Of a stretch of 64,000 nucleotides of DNA, positions 12,807 to 25,100 are shown in pieces (position 1 is the first letter of the stretch; the number at the start of each line of letters is the position of its first letter). The DNA is taken from assembly GCA_003864495.1 (NCBI GenBank), contig ML133456.1, positions 1,675,255 to 1,739,254 of the forward strand. The letters run 5' to 3'. The translations under genes and the position numbers were made by a program. Under the pieces are notes generated by a model. The model worked only from the letters and a program-made list of their open reading frames with translations, was not told the DNA's origin and ran no database searches. This stretch comes from Nemopilema nomurai (lineage: Eukaryota; Cnidaria; Scyphozoa; Rhizostomeae; Rhizostomatidae).

Positions 12807-14164
12807 AGACACGAGTATTAGGGTGCATTACGAAATCAGAAAAAAATGGGAAATTAAAATTATAAAGAAACGGGAAGTATGTTACCTTGAATTTTGCCTT
12901 GAGCTTTGCCCTCCTTTGAGTTGAATGCGTTTCATTTGCTAGAGATAAAAACAAAAAGTAGAAAGTTGTTTGAAAAATGAAGGGATATATTTAATGGTAA
13001 TGTTGAGGTGCAAAAATATTGTAAAGTTTTCATGCTCCATTCTTGCTCAAAGATGAACATTTCATCTGTAGTGGCTGGCTTGCTTTTAATATCATAAAAA
13101 TAACTTTATCTGGATAAAAATCTGGATTTCAGCTTGCAGTTTATAATAATCTTTTGTTCTCTTTCCCCAATCTTATATGCATTCAAGACTGCTTTTAGAA
13201 CAAAAAGCAACAGAAAAGAAAGCAGGAAATGGTTTGGATATCAAAAATTTAATCAATGTTGGTTAACGAGGCTAATAATTGATAAAAGTAAAAAAGTTTT
13301 TTCATCCCTCACTGTGTAAATGATAAATGCGATAAGAACCAAAGACAAAGCAGACGAGTTTCTAGACGGCACGGCGGCTTGTTTTCCATTGCAATAATGC
13401 GATTCTTTGGGCTGTTACCGACTCCTTTTGGTTTTTTCTGCAAAACCATTTCAATAAACCACCAAAATGTATGACGATTTGTTATACCTTTGGAACTGGT
13501 AGGTGTCTTTCCGCCTCTAAAATTAGTAAACAGAATTAATAAGCTGGTTTTGTCTAGAAAGCCGTCTCTGCTACTGGCCATAATACAGCATCTTGGACTA
13601 TAAACTATGTTGTTGGTTCACAATTTTTCCGTTACCAACAGAGAACAGCTTCAGCTTTCGAGCTTAGAAATAAAGGATGGTCATAATAGAGTCTATTACG
13701 CGTAGTATATTTAGCACCAGTTTAGATAACGAAGTGTGCAGCAAACTTTCAAAATAGGAACGATAAGCTTTAGATAATAATATAGACACCTACGCTAATA
13801 AAGATGAATAATAAAGATGAAGTCGACAACTCAGCATGCACTTAGGGCCTTGCTAATTCGTGCTCGACTTGTGGTACCCGCACAGTTAGCAAATCAAATA
13901 AACATTCTACAGCTGTGTTAACAGAAATCAAGTCATAGCTTAAATTCTGCCATCTATAGAAATACAGAGCGTAGATTTTGGAAGGGTATTTCTCACAGAT
14001 TCGCGATTTCGGAGTCCCTGTCTTTCTTATGTCTCAATCGGTCTGTTTGAGCACACGGTCTCTACAGTGCATTTACATCATAAAAGTATCTTCAAAATAG
14101 AGAGAGCAAAGCCTGTTCTAATTCAAATTGACTGTAGAGAGCGACATGCATTATGTAAACTCTT

Positions 14165-14300
14165 GTAGCCTGCTTGCAGACACTACGAAGGAGAACAATA
14201 CCCAGAGGGTGCGAAAGGTAAAGGGAGGGAGTGCGTGGGAACTCTATATTCATCACCCATTTGATTTTGTCCTCCTCCAAGGAGTCAGCACGCAGGCTAA
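14165..14300. mobile_element. Small MITE-like element with inverted ends
   Basis: The left end reads GTAGCCTGCTTGC and the right end reads GCACGCAGGCTAA, imperfect reverse complements of each other (about 11 of 13). The element is about 136 bp and GC-richer than its surroundings. No transposase is encoded and no clear target duplication was seen. A related tagcctgcttg occurs alone near 32148. Confidence 0.45.
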
Positions 14301-14576
14301 CTGACTTCAGATTTTTTCGTTGCTAGAAACTTTTCTATGGCACTGGATGCATGTTAAGCTGTTATACACGGGGAAGCCTTGAAAGAAGAATTACTATGCA
14401 GCAGGACAAAGAGGACTCATCCATGAAGCAGAGCCTAAAACTTCATGACAGGGTTGATTAAAGATAGTTTAACACTCTAGTACCGTAGTGGTTCATTTGT
14501 ATCTAAGCTGGATATAGCAAAAGTGCAAATCTAATTTTTCCCCGAAATACCGACACGCTGATATAGTTGTTTCAAC

Positions 14577-14663
14577 TTTTACCGACAGGCAAAAAATTAC
14601 CGACGACTTCCACAAAAATGGGGGGTGTGACACCCCCACACTCCCTACTTCGGCACGCCCCTG
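14577..14663. repeat. Terminal fragment of an interspersed repeat
   Basis: The end reads cttcggcacgcccctg, the reverse complement of a CAGGGGCGTGCC-type terminus seen in hAT-like non-autonomous elements, preceded by an imperfect GTGTGACACCCCCACAC palindrome. The other terminus was not found, so this is probably a truncated copy. Confidence 0.35.
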
Positions 14664-15175
14664 GTTGTAGAACTGACGACCAGTGTTCTCTCAGTGGCAC
14701 TTGATTGAATAGCTATTGGCAATTATCTCTTCCCATTCTAATTGAAATGCACCAACGTTAAAGTTTTCTTATTTTTTTACTATTGTTCCCTGTGTCAGGA
14801 TGTTTCAATTTTAACAAAATTGATTTAATTTGAGTAATCTTCAAAAAAATTTCTTGACTAAGTTTAGTACACTTGTTATACCTTTTGTCTGATTTGTCTT
14901 TTCTCCTTTTTTGGGTGAGCAAAATAAAAGTATTGACAAAATGTTAGATGCTTGACTGTATAATTTACCTGGCTTCTTTGAATTGATTCTACAATACTTT
15001 CACAATACTACCCATCGGTGATTTGATGATTATAAAAAGTACATGAATAAATATGCTGCAGATAAAAAGCATCTATAAACACCAAATGCCAAGGCCACCT
15101 GACATCTTTTGTATCGTATGGTGGGGTGTCAAAAATGAGCATAGGTGTGGGGGCGCTTAAAATTTAGAGAGATTG

Positions 15176-15282
15176 CAAGTATGAGTAATATAGCACAATT
15201 TTAGAATGCCGATGAGTTCTTTGCATATGGATACTGAAACCGTAAGATACATTGTGGCTTTTTGTTGTGAATATATACCAGA
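15176..15282 (+). repeat. Direct repeat, copy 1
   Basis: A 107-base segment (begins caagtatgagtaat, ends atataccaga) that recurs at 15369-15474 in the same orientation with about two differences. The copies are 193 bases apart, which suggests one recent local duplication of about 190 bases followed by loss or replacement of the part between. No coding signal. Confidence 0.9.
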
Positions 15283-15368
15283 ACACATTAAATCAAAGAG
15301 AAACATTCAGAGTGTTGAAGCTCAACAAGTATTGTTCGTTTCAGCTTTAGTTTCTAACTGTTTTTCTT

Positions 15369-15474
15369 CAAGTATGAGTAATGTAGCACAATTTTAGAAT
15401 GCCGATGAGTTCTTTGCATATGGATACTGAAACCGTAAGATACATTGTGGCTTTTGTTGTGAATATATACCAGA
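15369..15474 (+). repeat. Direct repeat, copy 2
   Basis: Second copy of the segment at 15176-15282, one T shorter in a homopolymer and with one other substitution visible. It is followed at 15482-15540 by a short GC-rich repeat scrap (gctgatgcccccctctgccc). Confidence 0.9.
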
Positions 15475-15540
15475 CTGATATTGGCTTGTTTGCAGCTAAG
15501 GGGGCTGATGCCCCCCTCTGCCCCTGGCTCCTACGCCTAT

Positions 15541-18172
15541 GAAGACGAGAGAGACTTGTAGTCTTTTTTCCCTTGCTAATATCATACCCCCCACGGTTTC
15601 CCTCCAACAGTTTGGCTTTACTCTCGTTCTCTAGCCACCCTGAAACAGGAACCTCTGTTGCCATAATCTTCTTATGATGTAACACGCCACCTGTGTATTC
15701 ATAGTAAACAACGCACGCTAAAATCTTGGAAACAACAGACTATTACAACCCACACATCACTATTCTGTCTTACATTTTTGTTACCCTTAAACCCTTATTC
15801 CTATCCTTCTGCTCACCTAAAAGAAGCTTTGTGAAAATGCTTTACGCTTCCCTTCTTTTGTGATCTGACAAAGCTCTTATGACCTTTAAATCTTTTTCTT
15901 AAAACCGTCGACCACTCCTCTCCGTTCAAAGGAAGTCTATTTCAGAGACCGAATCAGATTAGCGTACAACACCATACTTTTCATGCTAATTTTTACCATT
16001 TTACACTTGATAGAACTTTATGCACTACCAGAGGTTGACTAAGAACATGGTGTGCTCTGTTTCTGCCGGTTGTAGAGATTAAAAAGGCCCTTAGTAACCG
16101 TTTCAACAACCTCACGGGGCAACGATCTCACTGAGATTGAGAAATGCAAAGAGCTGTCTTTCTATCTTTCCGGTGACGTGACATTGGCCAATTAATTGAA
16201 AAACACTTGTTTGATCTTTTGGGTGAGAGTAGTTACCTTTTTTCGAGAGCAAGAAAGATATGGTGAAGGGGAAAACAAGCAACTATATTCAATTGGGAAA
16301 GAAAACATTAATGAGATGGTGTCCCAGAGAAAATAGAGCTTGTTTGTGTAGACATTGTTTGTGTGTTTGTGTATTCAGATTCCATACTTACGCACATAGT
16401 ATATGTATTAACAAACTTCAGAAAACACACTTGTAAGCCAATTTAAAGCCTCTAGAAATTAGAAAAAAACGTAAAATTTGCTAGAGATGGCAGCGTGAAT
16501 GTAGGTCTTAATGGAACGTAGAACCCTCTAGTGGAAAATGGAGGGGGTAAGTGTAATTCATCATGTTTGCAAGAAAATTAAAATATTGATGTTTCTCTCT
16601 TATAAGAGCTCCTGAAAATTTTAGTATTCAAGGGTTTCTTGTGTCAAATCACAAAATTTGGTTTTTGCAGGCTTTCGCTGTAAATGGAAGCAAATTTTTA
16701 TGGTACAGGGCTGACAGACACAGAAAGCGTCTCAAAATTTATCAGGGGTTATAAAATGCATTTTTGCGAGAATTTTTTTTCAAAATAACTGTACTTAGAC
16801 TAGATGTGTGTTGTTCTTATTGAAGAAACCATCTGTTAAAATTGAAAAATATCAAAGCGTGTAAACTTTCCAAATACGATTGAAACCTCATTTATGATTA
16901 TGATAAATCAATGATAAATCATGGCCAATTATTATAGTATATAAACAGCATTGTTTTAGCTTTTCTTGTTGTAACCTAAAGACTTTCTAGCACTAATTTG
17001 TTAAACGCAAATGTGTGGTTGCTCGTACTTGAAGAGACTGTAAAAAACCTGGGCCAAGAGTCAGAATTTGTTTTCGATTGATCAAGCCTTGAAAGGCATA
17101 AGTTGACAAAGGATTGTGGGTAAAATGGCTCATTGTTGTTAGATTTGGCAAATTTTCAAGGGCGGCTTCTCTAGGGATTCATGTGGTTTTCTTTAAGGCT
17201 GATCTTGAGGTGATAAAAAGCTGAGTACTTAAAGCAACCCTCAGAGAGCTTAAAGCAACCCTCTCTAGAAAAATTATTGTCTTCGCAGGGGATAATCAGA
17301 AAGGGGGCTGTTTAATGTTTACTTCTTTTGAAGACCAAACCTATTCGGTCTTAATATTGTTCACAAATTGAGACCATATTCAAAGCCTTTTTAAACCTTT
17401 TGTTCTGTTTGAAACGCTTGTCGAAATCTTCCCCCCTCGATTTGTACTTCCGCCTGATAGCAACAAAAACGGCAAGGTCGACAGCAACAGCAACAGCAAA
17501 TTAGCAATAGCACACGATCACGCATTTCCTTTTATTGGAATCAAGCCTTGCTAAATAATCAGGCCAAGGGATTTTCGCGGTTTCTTTTAATGAAAGTTCT
17601 TAAATGGATTTATAGTTTATAACAAAGAAATAACTTTCAAGGGAGCACGTTAATCTGCCACCAAAAAGAACAGAGATGCTTTTATGAATTGTACAATTAT
17701 ATATAACGTTTAAAGTAGAATAGCATCTGGGGAAAAATATTTGAAAGCCTTATTTTTCGTCTGAAGAATGAAGTTTTTTATGCAATCTCGTATTATGGGA
17801 TTCAACATTTTCTTAGCCTTGAAGCTTTCTACCAGGAGTATGTCGAGTCTGAAATCTTTACAAATATTTGACATTTAGTACTCTGAATTATGAGGTTTCT
17901 ACAGTTCTGGGCTACTCGTATTTCTACTCTTACTCGTATGAAAGTAGCTGCTCATACAGTGATATAAAACTTTCTGAAAGTGTTCCCTAATCGTATTGGT
18001 TGGATAAATAATGAAATGTATTGTTGAACGTATTGATTGGATGAAATGTTGGGAGGGAGGGGGTGTGTATGAGTCACGAATTCACGGTGCAAATTTTTGA
18101 AATTCACGTTTTCACATTCAAGTTTTTTCGGCATTCGCGTTAACCAGATTTGTGTACGGAACTTAAAACTCG
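15541..18172. other. No supported gene
   Basis: AT-rich sequence with short chance ORFs only. Small features: a local duplication of aagcaaccctc near 17235-17265 and a CAACAG microsatellite-like tract near 17480-17500. I see no splice-supported exon. Confidence 0.5.
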
Positions 18173-18430
18173 ATGGAAATGTGGGCAGATTTCCTTTCTG
18201 GTGATTTGGTGGTCAGAGGAGTCTATGCCAATTTAGAGCAACCGAAAAGGCGACATTTTCGTAAATCTACCCAGAAAATGGCACGAGCATCTCTATCAAA
18301 ATGTTTACAAGTGCCCCTCTCCCCGAGAGAGCTCCCACGAATTTCTGCATGGAAATCATCGGTTTACGAATTTCCATGCCTAAACAGTGGGTATTCACGT
18401 TCAGAGGCTGTGCTCGTAGCAGTATGGTAA
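18173..18430 (+). CDS. Exon-like open stretch, 85 residues, unrecognised
   Basis: An open frame starting at ATG (MEMWADFLSGDL) in a GC-richer patch, running to a good donor at its 3' side (GTATGgtaagt near 18425-18434) just before the in-frame stop. The composition is ordinary (Arg, Ser, Leu rich) but no similarity is recognised. It lies about 430 bases before a transposon-like pseudogene and could belong to it or be chance. Confidence 0.15.
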   Translation: MEMWADFLSGDLVVRGVYANLEQPKRRHFRKSTQKMARASLSKCLQVPLSPRELPRISAWKSSVYEFPCLNSGYSRSEAVLVAVW

Positions 18431-18862
18431 GTTATTTAAAACATAGTCCATAGAAAAACCAAAATGTATATGTATAAAGGGAGAGACCCACCTAAAAAAA
18501 GAAAGATAACACTGGTCAACACAACATTTCTGCCAGGCTCAACCTCCATCTACATTGCCTAATTTTGGGGTGCTGATTTGAAAAATGCCATCCGTTTTTT
18601 TCTAGCACGTCAGGTTTTATCTGTACAAATTTCGTTAAATTCAGGTAGTTTAACGAAAAAGGTGCATTATTAATTAAGTTTTGTGAACAATGATACCTAG
18701 ATGAGTATATGATGCTCACATGATGATTTTTTATGGTTAAAGAAGATACTATATTTCCAATCCGTCAACATTTTCAATAGCTAAGTCATACATAAGTTTA
18801 AGGAGGGGGAGCATCCATAGACGGGGGTTTTCTCCTAAACCGCTCTTAAATTCGGAATTCCC

Positions 18863-20338
18863 ATGGTCTGGCGTGAACCAGCCAATCATATTGATGATTG
18901 TTATTTCTGCATGACTAACTTAGCTGGATTCAATAAAAAGAACAGAAAGAACATTCTCTATCCGACAATTTCTTCAGCGATACGACCAATTCATCATTCT
19001 GACGAAAACCCTGTGCCAGTTTTTAAAGAGTTACTTGATATTCCCATAACAGCTACATCTCTTGCACAAGATCTCGCTCCTGAAAGGTCGACTGAAACCG
19101 ATTCAGACCCTGAATGTCAAGATAACGATGACGATTTTGACTATCATAAGTGTTCAAGTGAACCAAACCGCTTCAACCAAGACGATCTGAGTGATCTAAT
19201 CCGTGATTTGAATCTTTCCAAGGAATCTGCTGAGTTGCTTGCTTCACGTCTTAAAGAAAGAAATTTTCTGAAACCCAAGACAAAGGTGACATTCTACAGG
19301 AACAGGGATGTTGCATTTCTTCCGTATTTCAAACAATATGAAGAAATTGTTGTCTGCAATGATGTAGAGCCTTTATTGATGGAACTAGGTATTCATCATT
19401 ATGATGCGAACTCCTGGCGCCTATTCATTGACAGTTCCAAGAGAAGTTTGACATGTGTGTTGCTACACAACACAAATGAATAAGCTTCAATTCCGATTGG
19501 CCATTCGACAACACTGAAGGAGTATGAACCAGTTAAACAGGTCCTTGAGGGCATAAAGTACTACAGTCATAACTGGAAAATCTGCGTCGACCTGAAAATG
19601 GTGAATTTCCTGCTTGGACAGCAATCTGGCTATACGAAACATCCGTGCTTCTTATGCATGTGGGACAGTCGCGATAGAGTAAACCATTGGGTAAAAAAGG
19701 ATTGGGCACCTCGAGAAACGCTTAGAGCTGGAGACAAAAATGTCACAAACACACCCCTTGTACCCAGAGACAGTATAATACTCCCCCTCTACATATAAAG
19801 TTGGGGATCAGTCGTTAAAGCTCGTTAGTTAAAGCAGAAGCAGTTAGTTAAAGCTCTGGACAAAGATGGAGATTGCTTCAGATACATTTGTCAATCATTT
19901 CCTGGTCTGAGTCTTGAGAAACTTAAAGCAGGGATCTTTGATGGACCTGACATCCGAAAACTAATGAAAGACGACAACTTTCCACTTTCAATGAATCAAC
20001 TTGAAGTTGATGCGTGGCAGGGCTTCGTTGGAGTCGTGCAGAACTTCCTTGGTAATAAGAGGGCCACTAACTATGTAGAAGTCGTCCAAAGCATGTTATA
20101 TGCGTATCAACGTCTTAGAGCTAACATGAGCATCAAAGTGCACTTCTTGCATAACCACCTCGACCGGTTTCCTGCAAACTGTGGCGATGTTAGCGACGAA
20201 CAAGGTGAACGCTTCCTCCAAGATATTAAGGAAATGGAAACCAGGTATCAAGGAAGATGGGATGCTCGAATGATGGCAGACTATTGCTGGAGCATCAAAC
20301 GCGACAACCCAGACGCAAACCATTCGCGCCAGTCATGA
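18863..20338 (+). pseudogene. Decayed repeat-family protein gene (transposon-associated family common in cnidarian and arthropod genomes)
   Basis: One frame, broken by stops at 19481, 19796 and 19826, reads as a nearly full-length copy of a protein family that recurs as uncharacterised genes in many invertebrate genomes. Visible blocks: MVWREPANHIDDCYFCM at the start, an Asp/Glu-rich linker, a block around NFLLGQQSGYTKHPCFLCMW (about 19601-19663) with paired cysteines as in a zinc site, and a C-terminal block with NMSIKVHFLHNHLDRFP, ERFLQDIKEME and MMADYCWSIKRD ending at a stop at 20338. The local damage at 19785-19840 is a small triplication of gttagttaaagc that leaves the frame unchanged afterwards. 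The decay is light, so the insertion is probably not ancient. I recognise the blocks from memory of the family; its enzymatic role is unknown to me. Confidence 0.7.
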
Positions 20339-22117
20339 AAAAGAAAGTTCCTACCATAACCCTCCAGTTCTTTTATGGAATAAAGCTCTGAAATCTTCAG
20401 GAACTGCTGCTTTGATTAAACGAAATAACGATATTGCTGTTTTCTTGTGTTTATATATTTCTCATTCGTTGAAAAGTCTAAGATAGTTGCGTTCGTATAT
20501 TTTGTGGTATTTTTTGTGTATATCAAAATTGGTATGTAATTCCAGTTTTTGCTAAAAATCTACCACTTTTTTAGAATAAGGGCAAAAAATGAAATTCAAA
20601 AAGCAGAAAATATTTACGTGATGGGGCAAAATGGATATTATTTTCAGAATCAGCATATGTCAATTGGGTAAAATCACTTCAAATGGAAACAAGCAGAGGA
20701 CAAAAATTTTTTTTTGTTGGCCAGTGTAATCGATGGGATTCTGCTCCAATTGAAGGATTGGCAAAGCGTGGAGATTTCCAATAATGTCAAAAATTTTGTG
20801 GTTTGCGGAAATAAGGCTTGAAACATACCATAGTGATTGGACGTCATTATCGACATCTGATTTGTTGGTGTCGAAAGATTACGTAGACAAATCTTGCGCC
20901 ATTGAAAAACTTTGTCCAGTGTTTAGCGAAGGCAGTGATGTGTACATTTTGCATGACGTTTATGATTTTAGCCAAAGTAGGCCACTCATTTTCAAGGATG
21001 AGGCCCGAGTACTACCTTTCTCAGTCACAGATCTGCAGACTCGATATGTAATTTTCAAAACCTCTGTTTTTTCTCTTGGCTTTATCTATATTAAAAGTGA
21101 ACAGGGGCTTTAAAACATGAAGTCTCCAGTTTTTTTTAGATAATTTCATACTTGAAGTTTATTGACGGCTAATCAATCAAGATAATGAAAGATACTTCTA
21201 GGGGGCTTGTGTTTATTTATTTCGAGGGAAGCGATGCTATTCAAAGTAAAGAAAATCGAAGGAAATACAATGTTTCCTTCTGGGCATTGCCTGTAACGTG
21301 CATTCTACTTCGTTTCCAGGGAACATAACTCCAGAGAATCATCGGAATAGATGTATGTGAGATACAAAGTCTGGTCGGTGTTTTGGTCAATTTGCCAAAA
21401 GGCCAAGGGGGTCCTGCGGTGGCTTGGGCGCTAGTGCCACAACAAGGAGTATAATCAATCTTGGTTATATATTCTACATATTTTGTATTGATTCTTTCTA
21501 AAAATGCATCCATTCCAGGACCATTGTTGAGTAATTCTTGTGTCTATGGCAATTCTAACAGTAGCTATTATTGAAGAATTGCAAACATTGGATATTACAA
21601 CACAACAATGAGAAAAAAATACTGTCTTGTGAAATAATGTTTGCATGTGAAACGCTGTGTCTGGCTAGTCTCCCTCTAGAAGGCTGTGTGAGTGAAGATG
21701 CCAGGCCGAAAAGTTTCGTTGTCAAAATAAAGTCTTAATCGTTGAGCTGTTTGACAAGGGGACTAAGAGTATTTACCAGGAATGTATGATGTCATGGCCT
21801 GCGTTGCGATGTTCGACAGAATGAAATACTCGTGGTACAATGTCTCTCGACCGTAACGGGGCTTCGCATCGTTTAGAATTATTATGTACGGCGGTACAAA
21901 AGGTTTGATTCTTCTCCGTTAGTTTCTAAACACTGCCCTTGTCCTCGAAATAACATCGATTGACCCTCTTTGATTAGCTCAGTGTCGCCCTGTCATCAAA
22001 CTGTGAACTCTCCCAGTCGGTCGATTCACAACGCACCGGGGAGCACAAGTGACACAAGTGAGGTGAGAAGGCGAGCACAAATGGTCGTTAAGGAGAGACT
22101 TACTACGTCGAAAAGTT
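20339..22117. other. No supported gene; probable upstream region of the SNX gene
   Basis: Contains an unrecognised open stretch at 20784-21113 (plus strand, 109 codons, starting from a non-ATG codon region) without splice or similarity support. From about 21960 the sequence becomes GC- and CpG-richer, as expected near a transcription start. Confidence 0.4.
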
Positions 22118-22141
22118 ATGGTTGAAGCAAGTACGGAAGAG
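22118..22141 (+). CDS. Candidate alternative first coding exon of SNX10/11-like paralogue 1
   Basis: The frame ATG to GAG encodes MVEASTEE and ends in phase 0 at a good donor (GAAGAGgtatga). The start context is favourable (G at -3 and G at +4), and an in-frame TGA lies upstream at 22064-22066. Joined to the exon at 31067 it would give MVEASTEE-TFVQIEVRNPR, which closely resembles the short N-terminus of vertebrate SNX10 (the PX domain begins a few residues after the start). It competes with the exon at 28071-28163, which has the same phase. Both may be used as alternative first exons. The intron to 31067 would be about 8.9 kb. Confidence 0.4.
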
Positions 22142-25100
22142 GTATGATTCATGTGTTTCATATTGATTCTTTTCGTTTGAAAACGCGTAGAATTGCTCAC
22201 GTGCATTGCAAATGTATTTTACGAGCCCTGGCCTAAATTGTTCTTCGTAATAACCAGAAACTTTGTACTTCTCACAGCTTCCTATCATTTACCCCTGCTC
22301 TAGACGTCTGTGCGAGCTCGCCTTAGTTTTGTAAAGCTCTTCGGAGACTTACAAATATCTTCGATATCATTTCGAAACTTTCTCACGTTCTAAAACCATC
22401 GATTGTTGGTTGGTTAGATTGTGGAGTCAGGCCTTCTTTTGATCGGCAATGTTGATATCCAAAAGGAACAATATATTTTAAGGTCAACTTTCATATCCAG
22501 AAGTTTATATCTTGAGAGGAAAATGGAAGTAAGGAGAACCAATTTTTAAATAGAAGCAAAGGTTTATTTGAGAATCGGAAATAAATCTAATGTTCAAACG
22601 TGTTGCCAGGGAGGGAGACGACGAGATTTCTTTTCAAAAGTACACAAACATTTGATGGCAGAAAAGGTCATAGGCTAAGCCAACAATTCAATTTTACAGA
22701 GCATTCCTGAAACACAACTTTAACATTACCACGAGTTTTGTTGTCGTGAACAGTAACTTAAACAATGTTTTCAGGAAGGAAGTATTATGCCATAACATTT
22801 TGTCACACGAAAGCGTCGAAGAGTAAGCAAACAACAAGTCGATGCTCGATGGATGCGAAAACCCACGGGCTAGTGAGCGAATTCGGCATTTAAAAGCAGG
22901 TCGAATCGTGTTCTCGATGTCTTTAAGGGACTCGTATAACTTCATTCGCTTAATTTTTGTAAATGCATGTTAGTATAGCGAGGATTTTAAATGAAGGCTT
23001 CACTACATATTAATTATCTACCAATTTTGCTACAAAGTACTGCTCGGAAGTGGTCGTTTTGGAAATCACCCAGACAATCGGCCAAAATTGCTCTACATTC
23101 TAAAACTTCCACGACACTCAAAGATTGAACTTGAGTAGACTCCATTTGGAAGCAGCGGGGCATTTATTTATTTATTTATTTTGTTGCCGCCTATGTTCGT
23201 CCCTTCGATTAATTTTACCAACCAGTGCTTAGCCGAAACTTGCCAGGTAGCAAAGGAGCAGACAGCTCGTGGTGGTTCGAACTTTCATGAACGCTTCGTA
23301 CACAGCAGGCCTGTAGGTTTTGTTATTTCCTTCTCACTAGAACTCTGGTATGTCCAGTATTAATGACAGAGTTTGTCGTGGCACATCGATTTCTGCACAA
23401 AATGGCCGCTGTCTTTCTTCCAGTTATCGCCGCATTGGATCGAGTCATCTTGTATCATTGGTTCACCTTGTTTCATTGTGCCTACTGCTAGCAATTATAG
23501 TCCAGAAAATCTGAAAATGAACCAGAAAGATTTCATGGTTTATAGCTAAATTGATATTCAAATTATTCTAAAATTGTATTGCTTGAAAGTCGAATGAATG
23601 CTTCAGGGAATTTCAATTCATTGCATATTTACATCAATTCACATCTGTTAGAAATTGAAGAGGCAAAAGGCAGGGTTTGACTGTAATAGCTATTGAAGAA
23701 CATTTGTTTTCAGATTTTCAGAAATTTTGGTAGGAATTATTGACTTTTCTGATAAAGTACCCACATACTAAATCCTCTTACTAAAAAGTCTGCAGCAAAT
23801 ATCTCAATAGTTTATGAAACTTTCTAGCAATTGCTCTGCAGTCAAGATAATTTTTGCAAAAATTTTTTGTTTAATGCTGCAATTTTGTTACTACTTTAGT
23901 ACACCTTCATTACATATTTATTACAATTTTTTACAATTGTAACCCATGATCTCAACTTTTTTATATTGCAAAGGAAAGCCTAAACATTGGTCCATTTATC
24001 TTTATTGAAAAAAGAGTGCTACGCCATTATCATTATCAATATTTTTATCATCATTATTATTATTTTTATTGAGAGAAGTGAAGTTTCATTTTGTCTCATT
24101 ACGTAAATGGCAATTATTATTGTTTTATGCTAAGCTCAGACAGGGTCACTTTTTGCTAAGAATCAAAACACTTTCTATAGTAATGCTTTTAAGCCATAAA
24201 ATCCAAGTCAAAACATTTTAGTAGACAATGCATTTAAGATATGGAGGAGGATGTTGTCATTAACACAATTAAACTGGAATACAACACAAACAATTGCGTT
24301 TGAATAAAGAGCACAAAATGTAATTGTATTTGGAATATATTTTCCAGACTATAATGGTACAACCTAAAGAAATTTTCTTTAGGGTACTTTGAATTAACCG
24401 TCTTTCCCAGACTCGGAAAAGCCATTTACGTTCGAAAGGCTATCTCCCAAGATATTTTCATTGGCAAAGATACGTCTGGTAATGGAAAGCCATAATGGTT
24501 GCTTTTGACCTTTTGAACTATAAATGGGGCTACCCGTCATGTTAAGCCAATGAAAGAATATTTTCTGTTGGGAGTAGCGATTTGTTATTAGTCTATGTCG
24601 AGTGATTGCTAAAGGAAGTGGTGGCTGTTTTTTCACAGGATACTCTGCATTTCACCCGTGTATTGCCCCAATACCTCAAGAACACAGCATCACTTGTATC
24701 TGTTCATGTGCATGTCCTTATTGCATTGTCATGACTTGACACGTCCTTTCTTCCTCCAGATGTGAGAGAGGCTCTGCATAATTGATTATTTTTTCAAGGT
24801 GACAACTCATTAACCATTTGAAATAAAGGCAGCTATTCTGGATCACAGGCTTTGCGCGGCCTTTCGTTAATCCCACTTCGATCGCAAATATATATGCTCA
24901 ATTGTTCGATAATTGCCGACAGCAATGGGAAAACAAAGGGGAATTTCCACAGGGGGAGATCAAAACTTGTGTATAGAAAAGTACATAGAGTTTTCTGCAA
25001 ATCATTGTAAACAAAAGAGGCTATTTGCAGCATGGACAGTTTTTCCTGGGTAATACTGTGAATTTTAATCTGGAGGATTGGAAAAAACAAATGGATAGTT

